The notes beneath the pieces are model-generated. The model saw nothing but the letters and a program-made list of their open reading frames with translations, did not search any database and had not been told where the DNA came from. Both the position numbers and the translations under genes were made by a program. Positions 1-5,324 of a stretch of DNA of 8,904 bases are shown here, piece by piece. Each line of letters starts with the position of its first letter. Position 1 is the stretch's first letter. This DNA comes from Thauera sp. (GTDB lineage: Bacteria; Pseudomonadota; Gammaproteobacteria; Burkholderiales; Rhodocyclaceae): assembly GCA_023150215.1 (NCBI GenBank), contig JAKLLJ010000120.1:1-8904 (forward strand), read 5' to 3'.

Positions 1-301
1 GGTGCAGCAGCGGGCTGGTCTTCTGGATGATCAGCTCGGTGAGCTGGACGATCGCCGCGATCACGACGATGAAGGACAGGGTGCGCAGGTAGCCGAGGTC
101 GAAGGGCTGCAGCAGGTAGTGGTCGATCAGGTAGCTGGTGCCGGCGCCGACGGTGAGCACGAAGGTCGTGGCCGCGCCCATGCCGATGGCGGTCTCGAGC
201 TTTTTCGACACGCCCATGAACGGGCACAGCCCGAGGATGCGGACGAGGACGACGTTGTTCACCAGGACGGCGCCGATGACGACAAAGATGTAGCTGGTCA
301 T
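1..301 (-). CDS. rnfA: RnfA/RsxA, membrane subunit of Rnf electron transport complex (partial)
   Basis: The first 100 residues of an integral membrane subunit of the Rnf complex, which couples electron flow between NADH and ferredoxin to ion movement across the inner membrane (SoxR-reducing Rsx in enterics). The ATG is the complement of 299-301 and the gene leaves the window at base 1; the family is about 190 residues, so roughly half is visible. Recognisable family blocks are NNVVLVRILGLCPFMGVSKK (residues 15-34), LETAIGMG (35-42) and YLRTLSFIVVIAA (about 76-88). Hydrophobic stretches near 4-24, 37-57 and 78-95 fit the first three of six helices. Cys26 in GLCPFMG corresponds to the cysteine known in RnfA/NqrE-type proteins to bind the membrane [2Fe-2S] cluster shared with RnfE. 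It would be the first gene of an rnf operon continuing to the left. The Shine-Dalgarno is weak (GGATC directly before ATG). Confidence 0.95.
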   Translation of the reverse strand, partial: MTSYIFVVIGAVLVNNVVLVRILGLCPFMGVSKKLETAIGMGAATTFVLTVGAGTSYLIDHYLLQPFDLGYLRTLSFIVVIAAIVQLTELIIQKTSPLLH

Positions 302-316
302 GATCCGCGCACGGAA

Positions 317-334
317 GATAATCCGCGGATTATC
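317..334. promoter_or_regulatory. perfect 18-bp palindrome upstream of rnfA (candidate operator)
   Basis: GATAATCCGCGGATTATC reads identically on both strands. It lies 16-33 bases upstream of the rnfA start codon. Its A/T-rich arms around a CCGCGG core stand out from the GC-rich surroundings. Position and symmetry suit a binding site for a dimeric repressor controlling rnf. As a hairpin it would have almost no loop, and no T-run follows, so a terminator is less likely. The cognate regulator is unknown. Confidence 0.45.
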
Positions 335-368
335 CTCCGCGCCGAAGGTGGGCATCAACCCTGATCGC

Positions 369-383
369 GCAAGGGAATCGCCG
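369..383 (-). promoter_or_regulatory. weak sigma-54-like -24/-12 element ahead of rnfA
   Basis: On the minus strand GGCGATTCCCTTGC keeps the invariant GG and GC dinucleotides of a -24/-12 promoter at the correct 12-base distance, and the TTGC of the -12 box. The remaining -24 consensus bases (TGGCACG) match poorly. Initiation near 355 would give a leader that contains the palindrome at 317-334. No clear NifA-type TGT-N10-ACA site was seen upstream, so this is only a suggestion. Confidence 0.2.
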
Positions 384-410
384 CAGGCTCGCGGCTCGCG
401 CCGCGCCTGC
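383..410 (-). terminator. GC-rich hairpin downstream of the Nudix gene
   Basis: GCAGG (383-387) pairs with CCTGC (406-410) and CGCGGC (390-395) with GCCGCG (400-405). This gives an 11-bp stem with a two-base bulge and a TCGC loop. It starts 27 bases past the Nudix stop codon on the minus strand. Only a short pyrimidine-rich stretch follows instead of a T-run, so termination would be imperfect, or Rho may be needed. Confidence 0.35.
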
Positions 411-436
411 AGATATCCGCCTGCCTTTGCCGTGCT

Positions 437-985
437 TCAGCGCCACTCGGGTGGCGGTGGCGCCAGGCTGGCCGTGTGCAGCGACCAGTGCCCGCGGCGG
501 CGGTCGTCGAAGAAGTGGCGCAGGCTGATCGCGATCGAGCGGAAGGCGATGAGATCCCAGGGAATCTCGTCCTCGGCAAAGAGCGCCACCTCGAGCGACT
601 CCTCGCCCGGGCGGAAGTCCAGGTCGAGCAGGCGTGCGCGGTAGATGATGTGCACCTGGCTGATGTGCGGTACGTCGATCAATGTATACAGGTCGCCGAC
701 CTCGATCCGTGCGCAGGCCTCCTCGAGCGTTTCGCGCGCCGCGGCCTGCGAGGTGGTTTCCTCGTTTTCCATGAAGCCCGCAGGCAGGGTCCACATGCCC
801 AGCCGCGGCTCGATCGCGCGTCGGCAGAGCAGGACCTTGTCCTCCCATTCGGCAAGGGCGCCGACGACCATCTTCGGGTTCTGGTAGTGGATGGTGCCGC
901 AATGCGCGCAGACGTGGCGCGGCAGGGTGTCTCCGGACGGAATGCGGAAGACGACGGTGGCGCCGCAGGCAGAGCAGTATTTCAT
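437..985 (-). CDS. Nudix hydrolase with N-terminal zinc ribbon (NADH / ADP-ribose pyrophosphatase-like)
   Basis: A 182-residue cytosolic enzyme predicted to hydrolyse a nucleoside diphosphate linked to another moiety; the substrate cannot be read from the sequence, though NADH/ADP-ribose-type substrates are common in this subfamily. Residues 1-30 form a zinc ribbon with Cys4, Cys7, Cys26 and Cys29, followed by HYQNPKMVVGALAEWEDKVL. The Nudix box spans 70-92: Gly70, Glu76, Arg84-Glu85 and Glu88-Glu89, the metal-binding glutamates, are present, while the last consensus glycine is replaced by Cys91. The NudC hallmark SQPWPFPQS is absent. I chose the ATG at 985 because MKYCSACGA is the usual start of this family. 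The frame is open 42 codons further upstream, but that extension is basic, proline-rich and unlike the family. No good Shine-Dalgarno is visible. It is co-oriented with rnfA and divergent from the HDOD-GGDEF gene. Confidence 0.9.
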   Translation of the reverse strand: MKYCSACGATVVFRIPSGDTLPRHVCAHCGTIHYQNPKMVVGALAEWEDKVLLCRRAIEPRLGMWTLPAGFMENEETTSQAAARETLEEACARIEVGDLYTLIDVPHISQVHIIYRARLLDLDFRPGEESLEVALFAEDEIPWDLIAFRSIAISLRHFFDDRRRGHWSLHTASLAPPPPEWR

Positions 986-1050
986 GATCACGCAAGTGTG
1001 GTTTTCGCCGATTCTAGCCCTCTTTCGCTTGCGTACCGGCGTCGGCCGGC

Positions 1051-1077
1051 TCAAGAATGGCGTCCGCACGCCGTTGG
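1051..1077 (+). promoter_or_regulatory. possible sigma-28 (FliA) promoter ahead of the HDOD-GGDEF gene
   Basis: TCAAGAA (1051-1057), 12 bases, then GCCGTTGG (1070-1077). The spacing equals that of the stronger candidates before motA and inside motB, and the -35 core TCAAG and -10 core GCCG are intact. The second half of the -10 (TTGG) is poor. Transcription would start near 1085, leaving a leader of about 45 bases. A chance match is possible, because AAG codons and GCCG are frequent here. Confidence 0.35.
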
Positions 1078-1128
1078 CGATGATCGGCGGGTGCATGGGC
1101 CGGGGCAGCAATCGACAGTGAGGAAGGG

Positions 1129-3015
1129 ATGCCGCAACCGATCGACATGAGACGCTACGCGCAACTCAAGGCCGCGGGGGACCTGCCCTCGCCGCGCGGT
1201 GTCGCGCTCGCCATCATCCGCCTCACGCAGTCGAGCGAGGTCTCGCTGGCCGAACTGGGGCGCGTGATCAAGGGCGATCCGGCCTTCGTCGGACGCCTGG
1301 TGAAGGCGGCCAACGGACTGATCGCCGAGAACCGCCGTGCGATCGTGTCGGTGCAGGAAGCGCTGATGGTGCTTGGCCTGCCTGCGGTGCGAACGCTGGC
1401 GCTGGGTTTCTCGCTGCTGTCGACCTATCGCAAAGGCTCCTGCCAGGGCTTCGACTACCAGCGTTTCTGGTCATCCGCGCTGCTGATGGCGATCGCCATG
1501 CAGGCGCTGACGCAGCGGGTGCGGATGGTCGCCGCCGACGAGGCGTTCAGCCTCGGCTTGCTGGCGCGGGTGGGCGAACTCGCGCTGGCCACCCTTTATC
1601 CGGACGCCTTCTCGCGCCTGCTCGGCGACTTGCAACGCGAGCCCGCTGTGCCGCAGGTCGTGCTCGAGGAGCAGGCGTTCGCGATGAATCACCGCGAGCT
1701 CGGTGCCGCCATGCTGGCGGACTGGGGGGTGCCCGACGCGCTCGTGCAGCCAGTGCGCTTCCACGAGCAGCCCGAGCTGGCCGGGTATGCGGACGATTCG
1801 CGCGCGGCAGGCATCGTGCAGTGCCTCATGCTGGCGCGCGCAGTAGCCCAGCTCTGCCTTGCCCCGGAGTCCGAACAGGTGCGCCTGATGACGCCGATGC
1901 TGCGCCTGTCGGGCCGGCTCGGCCTGGGGCGCAGCGAATTCGTGTCCTTGTGCGAGCGCGTCGGGCGCGACTGGGATGAATGGGGCAAGCTGCTGCAGAT
2001 CCGCACCGAGGGCGCGCCGCGCTTCGCCGAATTGAGCGCTGCGGCGGCCGATGCGGTCGGCGAGGCGACGAAGGGTGCGCCGGCGCAGCCGGTGGCGGCG
2101 GAAGCCGAGCAGCCGATGCGGGCGCTGGTCGTGCTGGGCGCACGCGAGGAGCGCGTGCTCGTGCGTGCCGAGCTCGAGGCGGCCGGGCTCGCGGTGTTCG
2201 TTGCCGGCGGTACCGATGCGGCGCTCGAGGCTGCGCTCGACGTCCAGCCCCAGCTGCTGATCGTGGACTGGTCGGCCGATGGCGAGCGTGTGGTGCGTGG
2301 TCTGAGAGACATGCGGCTCGGGCGCGGAGTCTGCGTGACAACCTTGATGGAGGCCGAAGACGAGGCCTTGCTGCGCGCCGCATCCGCCGCCGGCGCCGAT
2401 GATTTTCTTGTCCGTCCGCTGCATCGCGCGGCGCTGACGCTGCGCCTGCGCGCCTGCGTGCGCATGCTGGTGCTGCAGCAGGAACTCGAGCACGAACGCG
2501 AGGAGTTGCGCAATTTCGCCGCCGAACTGTCGATCTCCAACCGGCGTCTGCAGGAAGCGGCGCTCACCGATCCGCTGACCGGGCTGCCCAATCGCCGCCA
2601 GGCGATCGACTCGATGGAGGCCGAGTGGGCGACGGCGACGCGGCACAATCGCGCATTCTCGGCGATGATCGTCGACCTCGATGGTTTCAAGGCGATCAAC
2701 GACACCCACGGCCATGACGTCGGCGACATGGCCCTGCGCCACGCCGCCGCCGCGCTGCGCAGTGGGCTGCGCACCCAGGACCTGATCTGTCGAACCGGTG
2801 GCGACGAGTTCCTCGTCCTGTGCCCCGATACCGAACTGAAGGCGGCGATGGTGGTGGCCGAGCGGCTGCGGCTTGCCGTACAGGCGCGCGCGGTCGACAC
2901 CGGCGGGCCGCAGATCTTCCTCACCGCGAGTGTCGGTGTTGCCATGCGCGTGCCGGAGATGGCCGGCGTGGATGCGCTGATCAAATGCGCGGATGACGGC
3001 GTTTACCGCGCCTAG
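1129..3015 (+). CDS. HDOD - degenerate receiver - GGDEF diguanylate cyclase, C-terminus cut by an amber codon
   Basis: A 628-residue cytosolic signalling protein expected to make c-di-GMP from two GTP. Residues 12-215 form an HDOD domain (LPSPRGVALAII, DPAFVGRLVKAAN), a protein-interaction fold related to HD phosphohydrolases but without catalytic metal ligands. Residues 331-445 resemble a receiver: Asp380 (LLIVDW) fits the phosphoacceptor, but the acidic pair is missing (VVLGAREE) and the lysine is Arg429, so phosphorylation is doubtful. A charged helix (446-476) leads into GGDEF (477-628) with DPLTGLPNRR, Asp516 in the metal site, intact GGDEF at 557-561 and an RxxD inhibitory site (Arg548-Asp551) at the canonical five-residue distance. 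The TAG at 3013 follows YRA, where the family continues with K and a GRN segment; see the next entry. The ATG is preceded directly by GAGGAAGGG. A flagellar link is inferred from its place before flhDC. Confidence 0.92.
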   Translation: MPQPIDMRRYAQLKAAGDLPSPRGVALAIIRLTQSSEVSLAELGRVIKGDPAFVGRLVKAANGLIAENRRAIVSVQEALMVLGLPAVRTLALGFSLLSTYRKGSCQGFDYQRFWSSALLMAIAMQALTQRVRMVAADEAFSLGLLARVGELALATLYPDAFSRLLGDLQREPAVPQVVLEEQAFAMNHRELGAAMLADWGVPDALVQPVRFHEQPELAGYADDSRAAGIVQCLMLARAVAQLCLAPESEQVRLMTPMLRLSGRLGLGRSEFVSLCERVGRDWDEWGKLLQIRTEGAPRFAELSAAAADAVGEATKGAPAQPVAAEAEQPMRALVVLGAREERVLVRAELEAAGLAVFVAGGTDAALEAALDVQPQLLIVDWSADGERVVRGLRDMRLGRGVCVTTLMEAEDEALLRAASAAGADDFLVRPLHRAALTLRLRACVRMLVLQQELEHEREELRNFAAELSISNRRLQEAALTDPLTGLPNRRQAIDSMEAEWATATRHNRAFSAMIVDLDGFKAINDTHGHDVGDMALRHAAAALRSGLRTQDLICRTGGDEFLVLCPDTELKAAMVVAERLRLAVQARAVDTGGPQIFLTASVGVAMRVPEMAGVDALIKCADDGVYRA

Positions 3016-3069
3016 CAGCGCGGCCGCAACTGCATCGCCGCGCTGCAGCTCGACTCGGGCGAGGGCTGA
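3013..3069 (+). other. in-frame amber codon and read-on segment of the GGDEF gene
   Basis: After TAG (3013-3015) the same frame stays open for 17 codons, QRGRNCIAALQLDSGEG, to TGA at 3067-3069. GGDEF domains normally end with YRAK, two residues, then GRN; here the sequence is YRA-stop-QRGRNC. The simplest explanation is a single AAG-to-TAG change that removed the last 18 residues. The second stop falls inside the first unit of the octamer repeat. Loss of the final short segment need not abolish GGDEF activity. A base-call error or suppression at TAG would also fit. Confidence 0.75.
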
Positions 3070-3135
3070 GGGGCTGAGGGGCTGAGAGGCTGAGAGGCTG
3101 AGGGGCTGAGAGGCTGAGAGGCTGAGAGGCTGAGA
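3064..3135 (+). repeat. tandem octamer array, nine units of GGCTGAG(G/A)
   Basis: Nine uninterrupted 8-bp units begin at 3064, 3072, 3080, 3088, 3096, 3104, 3112, 3120 and 3128. Only the last base varies, in the order G G A A G A A A A, and a degenerate half unit (GGCGGGGC) follows. Because 8 is not a multiple of 3 and every unit contains TGA, the array stops translation in all three forward frames. It lies between the cyclase gene and flhD, a layout compatible with copy-number variation by slipped-strand mispairing. A regulatory effect is not shown. Confidence 0.95.
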
Positions 3136-3304
3136 GGCGGGGCGACGCTGCGAATACGGGCGCGCGCCGTCTCGCGCGGGCAAGTGTTGCCAGGAGGCGA
3201 CACCTGTGGCGTGATGTGCTGCACGAAGTGGGTCATCGAAGCTTGCCGGAGTTCAGAAACTACATTAAGTTGCAGTCGTTGAACCCCGTGTGGGCTGGAA
3301 AACC
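3136..3304 (+). promoter_or_regulatory. flhDC upstream region (no convincing promoter identified)
   Basis: This 169-bp stretch between the octamer array and flhD holds no plausible gene. An 8-bp stem with one G-T pair (3184-3191 with 3196-3203, loop AGGA) is present. The only A/T-rich part is 3255-3275, where TACATT and TTAAGT could serve as -10 sequences. Neither has a good -35 at the proper distance; TTGCCG at 3243-3248 is only 12 bases from TACATT. The flhDC promoter most likely lies near here and may depend on an activator. Confidence 0.3.
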
Positions 3305-3622
3305 ATGGATCGCCCCGATTTCCAGGACGACATTCGCGAATTGAACCTCGCCTATCTGATGCTGGCGCAGCAAATGCTGCGCAGCGATCGTGCCACGGCG
3401 CTGTTCCGCCTCGGCATCGGTGAGCCGTTCGCGGACCTGATCGAATCCATGTCGGCGGCCAAGCTGGTCAGGATGGCATCGAGCCAGGTGCTGCTGCCCT
3501 GTTTCCGCTTTGACGATGCGCAACTGGCCCGGCTGATGGCGGGCGAGGGGCGCGATGCCGCCAGCGCTGGCCTGCATGCGGCGATTCTCGCCGCCGGCAA
3601 GGCCGCGGCCGATGCGCGCTGA
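3305..3622 (+). CDS. flhD: Flagellar transcriptional regulator FlhD
   Basis: A 105-residue subunit of the FlhD4C2 activator that turns on class II flagellar genes (basal body, export apparatus, fliA). The body aligns by eye with enteric FlhD: DIRELNLAYLMLAQQML (9-25), ATALFRLGIGE (30-40) and LLPCFRFDD (63-71). Cys66 corresponds to the Cys65 that forms the inter-subunit disulfide in the E. coli dimer. I chose the ATG at 3305, since MDRPDFQDDIRELN matches the family's N-terminal length. The frame could start five codons earlier at a GTG (3290), but that adds an atypical MGWKT. The ribosome site is modest (GGAAAA at 3297-3302). It is followed after 10 bases by flhC, whose Shine-Dalgarno overlaps the flhD stop, so the pair is almost certainly co-transcribed and translationally linked. 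Confidence 0.95.
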   Translation: MDRPDFQDDIRELNLAYLMLAQQMLRSDRATALFRLGIGEPFADLIESMSAAKLVRMASSQVLLPCFRFDDAQLARLMAGEGRDAASAGLHAAILAAGKAAADAR

Positions 3623-3632
3623 GGAGTGCCAT

Positions 3633-4196
3633 ATGAAGAACAAGAGTGTGATCGAGGAAGCCGATGACGTGCGCCGCGCGGTGGAGATGGTGCAGCTCGG
3701 CGCGCGCATGCAGATGCTCGAGGTCGAGACCCGTCTGAGCCGCGAAAAGCTGTTGAAGATCTACAAGGAAGTGCGCGGTGTCTCGCCGCCCAAGGGCATG
3801 CTGCCGTTCTCGACCGACTGGTTCATGACCTGGCAGCCGAACGTGCATTCGTCGCTGTTCATGAACCTGCACCGCTATTTCGCGGGCGCGGGCGTGCACG
3901 GGCTCGACGCCATTCTCAAGGCCTATCACCTTTATCTCGACCACATCGAGACCAGTGTGATCGAGCCTGCACTGAGCCTGACCCGGGCGTGGACCCTGGT
4001 GCGCTTTTTCGATGCCGACCTGCTGCAACTCGCGGCGTGCACCCGCTGCAGCGGCGAGTTCGTCGTCCATGCGCATGATCCGGTGCATGACTACGTCTGC
4101 GGCTTGTGCAACATGCCCTCGCGTGCGGGCTCCTCGCGCCGCAAGACGACGGCACGCAAGGCCGTGTCACCGACCCGCAAGGCCGTAACCGCCTGA
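3633..4196 (+). CDS. flhC: Flagellar transcriptional regulator FlhC
   Basis: A 187-residue DNA-contacting partner of FlhD in the flagellar master regulator. Family signatures are SREKLLKIYKEVRGVSPPKG (36-55), LPFSTDWF (57-64), SLFMNLH (74-80) and the zinc-binding region with Cys136, Cys139, Cys156 and Cys159 (CTRC ... CGLC) around FVVHAHDP. The length is close to enteric FlhC (about 190). The C-terminal 20 residues are basic and contain RKAV twice, encoded by a repeated 11-base stretch; this tail is probably flexible. The ATG at 3633 follows GAGGAG (3621-3626), which overlaps the flhD stop, with a six-base spacer. The open frame reaches back to 3555 inside flhD, but the in-frame earlier start is not supported. 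A hairpin follows the gene, suggesting flhDC forms its own unit. Confidence 0.96.
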   Translation: MKNKSVIEEADDVRRAVEMVQLGARMQMLEVETRLSREKLLKIYKEVRGVSPPKGMLPFSTDWFMTWQPNVHSSLFMNLHRYFAGAGVHGLDAILKAYHLYLDHIETSVIEPALSLTRAWTLVRFFDADLLQLAACTRCSGEFVVHAHDPVHDYVCGLCNMPSRAGSSRRKTTARKAVSPTRKAVTA

Positions 4197-4203
4197 CCCC
4201 GCG

Positions 4204-4222
4204 GGCGCGCGGAGCGCGCGCC
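4204..4222 (+). other. short GC hairpin just after flhC
   Basis: GGCGCGC (4204-4210) pairs perfectly with GCGCGCC (4216-4222) around a GGAGC loop, seven bases past the flhC stop. It has no T-run and may act as a 3' stabiliser or as part of a bipartite terminator with the next hairpin. Confidence 0.35.
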
Positions 4223-4237
4223 GCACTGTCCGAATGT

Positions 4238-4268
4238 CATGGGCCGCACTGGCAACAGGCGGCCCATG
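4238..4268 (+). terminator. flhDC transcription terminator hairpin
   Basis: CATGGGCCGC (4238-4247) and GCGGCCCATG (4259-4268) form a perfect 10-bp stem around an 11-base loop, 41 bases downstream of flhC. Only TT follows, so it is a weak classical Rho-independent terminator. Its placement between flhC and the motA promoter still fits a boundary of the flhDC transcript. Confidence 0.55.
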
Positions 4269-4308
4269 TTGCATGCGTGGCGGGCGTGCGCTGATGCCTG
4301 CGTGATGC

Positions 4309-4335
4309 TCAAGTTGCTGTACGGGTTGCCGTTAC
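4309..4335 (+). promoter_or_regulatory. sigma-28 (FliA) promoter of motAB
   Basis: TCAAGTT (4309-4315), 12 bases, GCCGTTAC (4328-4335). Against the enteric FliA consensus (TAAAGTTT, 11 bases, GCCGATAA) the spacing is exact when the -35 is read as eight bases, and the cores AAGTT and GCCG..A are kept. Transcription should start near 4342, giving a leader of about 50 bases before the motA GTG. motA is a classical late (class III) flagellar gene, which supports the call. Confidence 0.75.
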
Positions 4336-4393
4336 ACTCGACGAAAACTGTGCCCGTCCCGGTGCAGCGTCGCGAACCGCTCTGGAGTTTCCA

Positions 4394-5248
4394 GTGTTCC
4401 TGATCATCGGCTACGTCATTATCCTCGCGGCCTCGCTCGGCACCTATGCGGTGCACGGCAGCCTGGCGGCGCTCTGGGTGCCCATGGAGTACATCGCGAT
4501 CATCGGCCTGATGATCGGCGGCTTTGTCGCCGGCAACGGGCCGAAGGCGATCAAGTCCACGCTCGGCTCGCTGTCGCTGGCGGTCAAGGGCTCGAAATAC
4601 AACAAGGCGCTCTACATCGACCTGCTCGCGCTCTTGTTCGAGATCCTCGCCAAGGTGCGCAAGGAAGGCCTGATGTCGATCGAGAGCGACATCGAGAACC
4701 CCGACTCCAGCCCGATCTTCTCCAAGTATCCGAGCGTCGCCGCCGATCACCACGCGGTCGAGTTCATGACCGACTACCTGCGCATGATGGTGGGCGGCAA
4801 CCTCAACGCGTTCGAGATCGAGAACCTGATGGACATGGAGATCGAGACCCATCACCAGGAGGCGCACACCGCCCCGCACGTGGTCTCCAAGGTCGCCGAC
4901 GCGGTGCCCGCATTCGGTATCGTGGTCGCGGTGATGGGCGTGGTGAACGTGATGGGCTCGGTGGGCCAGCCGCCGGCGGTGCTGGGCAAGATGATCGGCG
5001 GCGCGCTGGTCGGCACCTTCCTCGGCATCCTGGTCTCGTACGGCTTCGTGGCGCCGATCGCCAGCCAGCTCGAGCAGAAGGTGGAAGAAAGCGGCAAGAT
5101 CTACCAGGTCATCAAGGTGGTGCTGCTGGCGAGCATGAACGGCTATGCGCCGCAGGTCGCGGTGGAGTTCGGTCGCAAGGTCCTGTACTCGACCGATCGC
5201 CCGGGCTTCGTCGAGCTCGAGCAGGAACTGAAGAACCGCAAGGGCTGA
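4394..5248 (+). CDS. motA: Flagellar motor stator protein MotA
   Basis: A 284-residue inner-membrane protein that with MotB forms the proton channel and torque-generating stator. Four hydrophobic segments lie near 2-21, 32-50, 170-190 and 199-221, with the large cytoplasmic loop between the second and third. Residues known to contact FliG in E. coli are present one position earlier (Arg89 and Glu97 in KVRKEGLMSIESDIENP). The conserved channel prolines are Pro172 (DAVPAFGIVVAVMG) and Pro221 (FVAPIASQLE). Start is a GTG at 4394, six bases after GGAG (4384-4387); the next residues FLIIGY match the family start. Length is normal (about 285-295). A strong sigma-28 promoter precedes it and motB follows after 76 bases. 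Confidence 0.97.
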   Translation: MFLIIGYVIILAASLGTYAVHGSLAALWVPMEYIAIIGLMIGGFVAGNGPKAIKSTLGSLSLAVKGSKYNKALYIDLLALLFEILAKVRKEGLMSIESDIENPDSSPIFSKYPSVAADHHAVEFMTDYLRMMVGGNLNAFEIENLMDMEIETHHQEAHTAPHVVSKVADAVPAFGIVVAVMGVVNVMGSVGQPPAVLGKMIGGALVGTFLGILVSYGFVAPIASQLEQKVEESGKIYQVIKVVLLASMNGYAPQVAVEFGRKVLYSTDRPGFVELEQELKNRKG

Positions 5249-5324
5249 GGGCAATGGGCGCGACGTGCCATGTTTCCTGTCGTGCTGAGGGCCTGGCGCA
5301 TGCGCCGGCGAGCGGAGGTGCGCG

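Noticed and set aside
2..364. 120-codon plus-strand open frame at the left edge
   Set aside because: It is the complement of rnfA, which is recognised with confidence on the minus strand. The Asp/Gly/His-rich product is not protein-like.
986..1111. 42-residue N-terminal extension of the Nudix protein
   Set aside because: The added sequence is basic and proline-rich and precedes the usual family start MKYCSACG. It also overlaps the divergent promoter region.
3064..3135. CRISPR array
   Set aside because: The units are 8 bp and contiguous with no spacers, so this is a simple tandem repeat.
1471..3183. 570-codon open frame on the minus strand running through the octamer array
   Set aside because: It is antisense to the HDOD-GGDEF gene. 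The SQPLSLSA-type repeats at its start are only the array translated backwards.
3243..3266. Sigma-70 promoter for flhD (TTGCCG with TACATT)
   Set aside because: The 12-base gap is far too short and the 17-base alternative, TAAGTT, matches only half of the -10 consensus. I list the region but claim no promoter.
3290..3304. GTG start for flhD, five codons upstream
   Set aside because: FlhD length and N-terminal alignment favour the ATG at 3305, and no ribosome site precedes the GTG.
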